A stretch of DNA of 64,000 nt from Pomacea canaliculata. Lineage: Eukaryota > Mollusca > Gastropoda > Architaenioglossa > Ampullariidae. The notes under the pieces are model-generated. The model did no database searches and was not told where the DNA came from. It saw only the letters and a list, made by a program, of their open reading frames with translations. A program made the translations under genes and the position numbers. The stretch spans positions 13,336,192 through 13,400,191 of the forward strand of contig NC_037603.1 in assembly GCF_003073045.1 (NCBI RefSeq), given 5' to 3'. Position 1 is the stretch's first letter. The number at the start of each line of letters is the position of its first letter. This document shows positions 63,001 through 64,000 of this stretch, one piece after another.

Positions 63001-63400
63001 CCCTTTGTGTGGTGGTACTCGTGCGTGGTCCAACCTGTATTTTTAGCTCATCGAGTACCAGACCAAGTCAGCTCTCAGAGCAAATAACAGCACTGCAGTC
63101 GGGAGCGATAAGGCTACATGGCCATACATTCCATGGCTACATAACGACTCTCTGTCCTTCCTCAGTGTCTCGCTGTAGTCTAGATGTTAAAGATTTAACA
63201 AATATTTAACATCAGCGCTTGCTTACCCCCTGAACAAATGTCTATCGGTCTATAAAGCCTGTGTTGCACTGTGCGACTGATCGATGTCCGCGACAGATTG
63301 TCAAAAACTAGTCTGGGATCGTTCACAACAGTGACTTCTAGAAATTTCATTTCTATCACAGTTATTAATTTTTGTAAATGAAATTTTGATCATCTTAGTT
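60002..63400. other. Intergenic DNA between the Shark gene and the right-edge candidate
   Basis: AT-rich sequence with TG/GC dinucleotide tracts (about 60905-60935) and poly-T. A pair of inverted YY1-like motifs lies at 61518-61528 and 61702-61712. No supported gene. Confidence 0.45.
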
Positions 63401-63690
63401 GAAACATGTGTTGATAGTTTTCAGAGAAGCAGGAAAAGACCTTTGAAATACCATTCCTGCAACTGCTGGTGTTGTGCTGACATGCCCCGCCCCTTTCCGC
63501 AGCGTGAAGCTTGCCTGCACTGCGCATGTCAGAGAAGGGACGCAACCTGAACTTCCTGTTTTGCCGAGTTATGCTTAAAGCGGGCGGCAGACGACAGCTC
63601 CGACATTGTTGCTCGAACAGCAAGCAGACGACTCTTGGTTAAGGAAGAACATTGCAAGGCACACGGTTGTTTATCAGGTCGAACTTGGAA

Positions 63691-63702
63691 ATGGCTCTGC
63701 AG
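63691..63702 (+). CDS. Possible first coding exon (Met-Ala-Leu-Gln) of a gene continuing right
   Basis: An ATG in a good context (GGAAATGG) is followed after four codons by a consensus donor (CAG/GTAAGT at 63703). Upstream, about 63480-63660, the DNA is GC-richer than its surroundings with CpG-bearing and GCGCATG motifs, as expected of a promoter/5'UTR. The product cannot be identified from four residues, and no second exon is recognised before the window ends. Confidence 0.3.
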
Positions 63703-64000
63703 GTAAGTTGCAGTTCACACTACTTAATTTTTCGCTCATTTCAGATATATATAAAACTTCCGTACTCTCTCTCGAGTGGTTTTGCAGCCCTGTATTCAGT
63801 CTCTAAGATTGCGAAAGAGATATCATTTGCTTAGTGGTGCATGAGTCAGTAATGCATGCAAGCAGTGAGGTGGATTGATTAGGCAACTCTTATCGGGTGC
63901 TACTTGGCTGGTTGCTCCACCTAAAGCAATCTACACTACATGTATCTCAAAAAGTGGGCCACCAGTGCACGCCTCACGCTCAGGACTTCACACTTGTCTA

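Overview
The window is animal genomic DNA. Genes are split by GT-AG introns, microsatellites are abundant, and DNA transposons and LINE copies lie between and inside genes. The gene set (Shark-type SH2-ankyrin-SH2 tyrosine kinase, tandem laccase-like multicopper oxidases, a GT11 fucosyltransferase) fits an invertebrate. A mollusc, probably a gastropod, is my best inference; no sequence here proves it. No bacterial-style gene organisation, CRISPR array, rRNA or convincing tRNA was seen.

Layout. (1) About 0.3-16.3 kb, minus strand: two tandem laccase-like genes. The left copy shows only its first three coding exons (4176 down to 279) and runs off the left edge. The right copy is complete: 11 coding exons from 16326 down to 6520, all copper-ligand motifs, a signal peptide and a C-terminal membrane anchor. 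A hAT-type MITE sits in intron 1 of the left gene and a truncated Tigger-type transposon in intron 3 of the right gene. (2) About 16.3-28 kb: gene-poor DNA with an (ATC)n tract, a CA-rich minisatellite, a GC-richer stretch with a possible exon, a small MITE, and an apparently full-length but broken ~3.2 kb LINE on the minus strand (21809-24994). (3) 28.3-30.1 kb, plus strand: an intronless leucine-rich-repeat membrane receptor-like gene whose frame is broken by four single-base losses, all at short homopolymers. (4) 36.9-39.3 kb, plus strand: an intronless alpha-1,2-fucosyltransferase (GT11) behind a probable 5'UTR intron. (5) 40.07-54.10 kb, plus strand: a 19-coding-exon Shark/HTK16-type tyrosine kinase, 797 codons, every exon junction in phase. 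(6) 54.1-63.7 kb: probable kinase 3'UTR and intergenic DNA with a second copy of the small MITE. At 63.69 kb a short ATG exon with a strong donor may begin the next gene.

The genes look like independent neighbours, not a pathway cluster. The laccases are predicted extracellular oxidases, the LRR protein a surface receptor or adhesion protein, the fucosyltransferase a Golgi enzyme and the Shark kinase a cytoplasmic signalling enzyme. I found no clear new biological system. The observations most worth checking are two tandem 3' splice sites 60 bp apart inside the kinase's second SH2 domain, the uneven divergence of the laccase exons, and the homopolymer-type frame breaks in the LRR gene.
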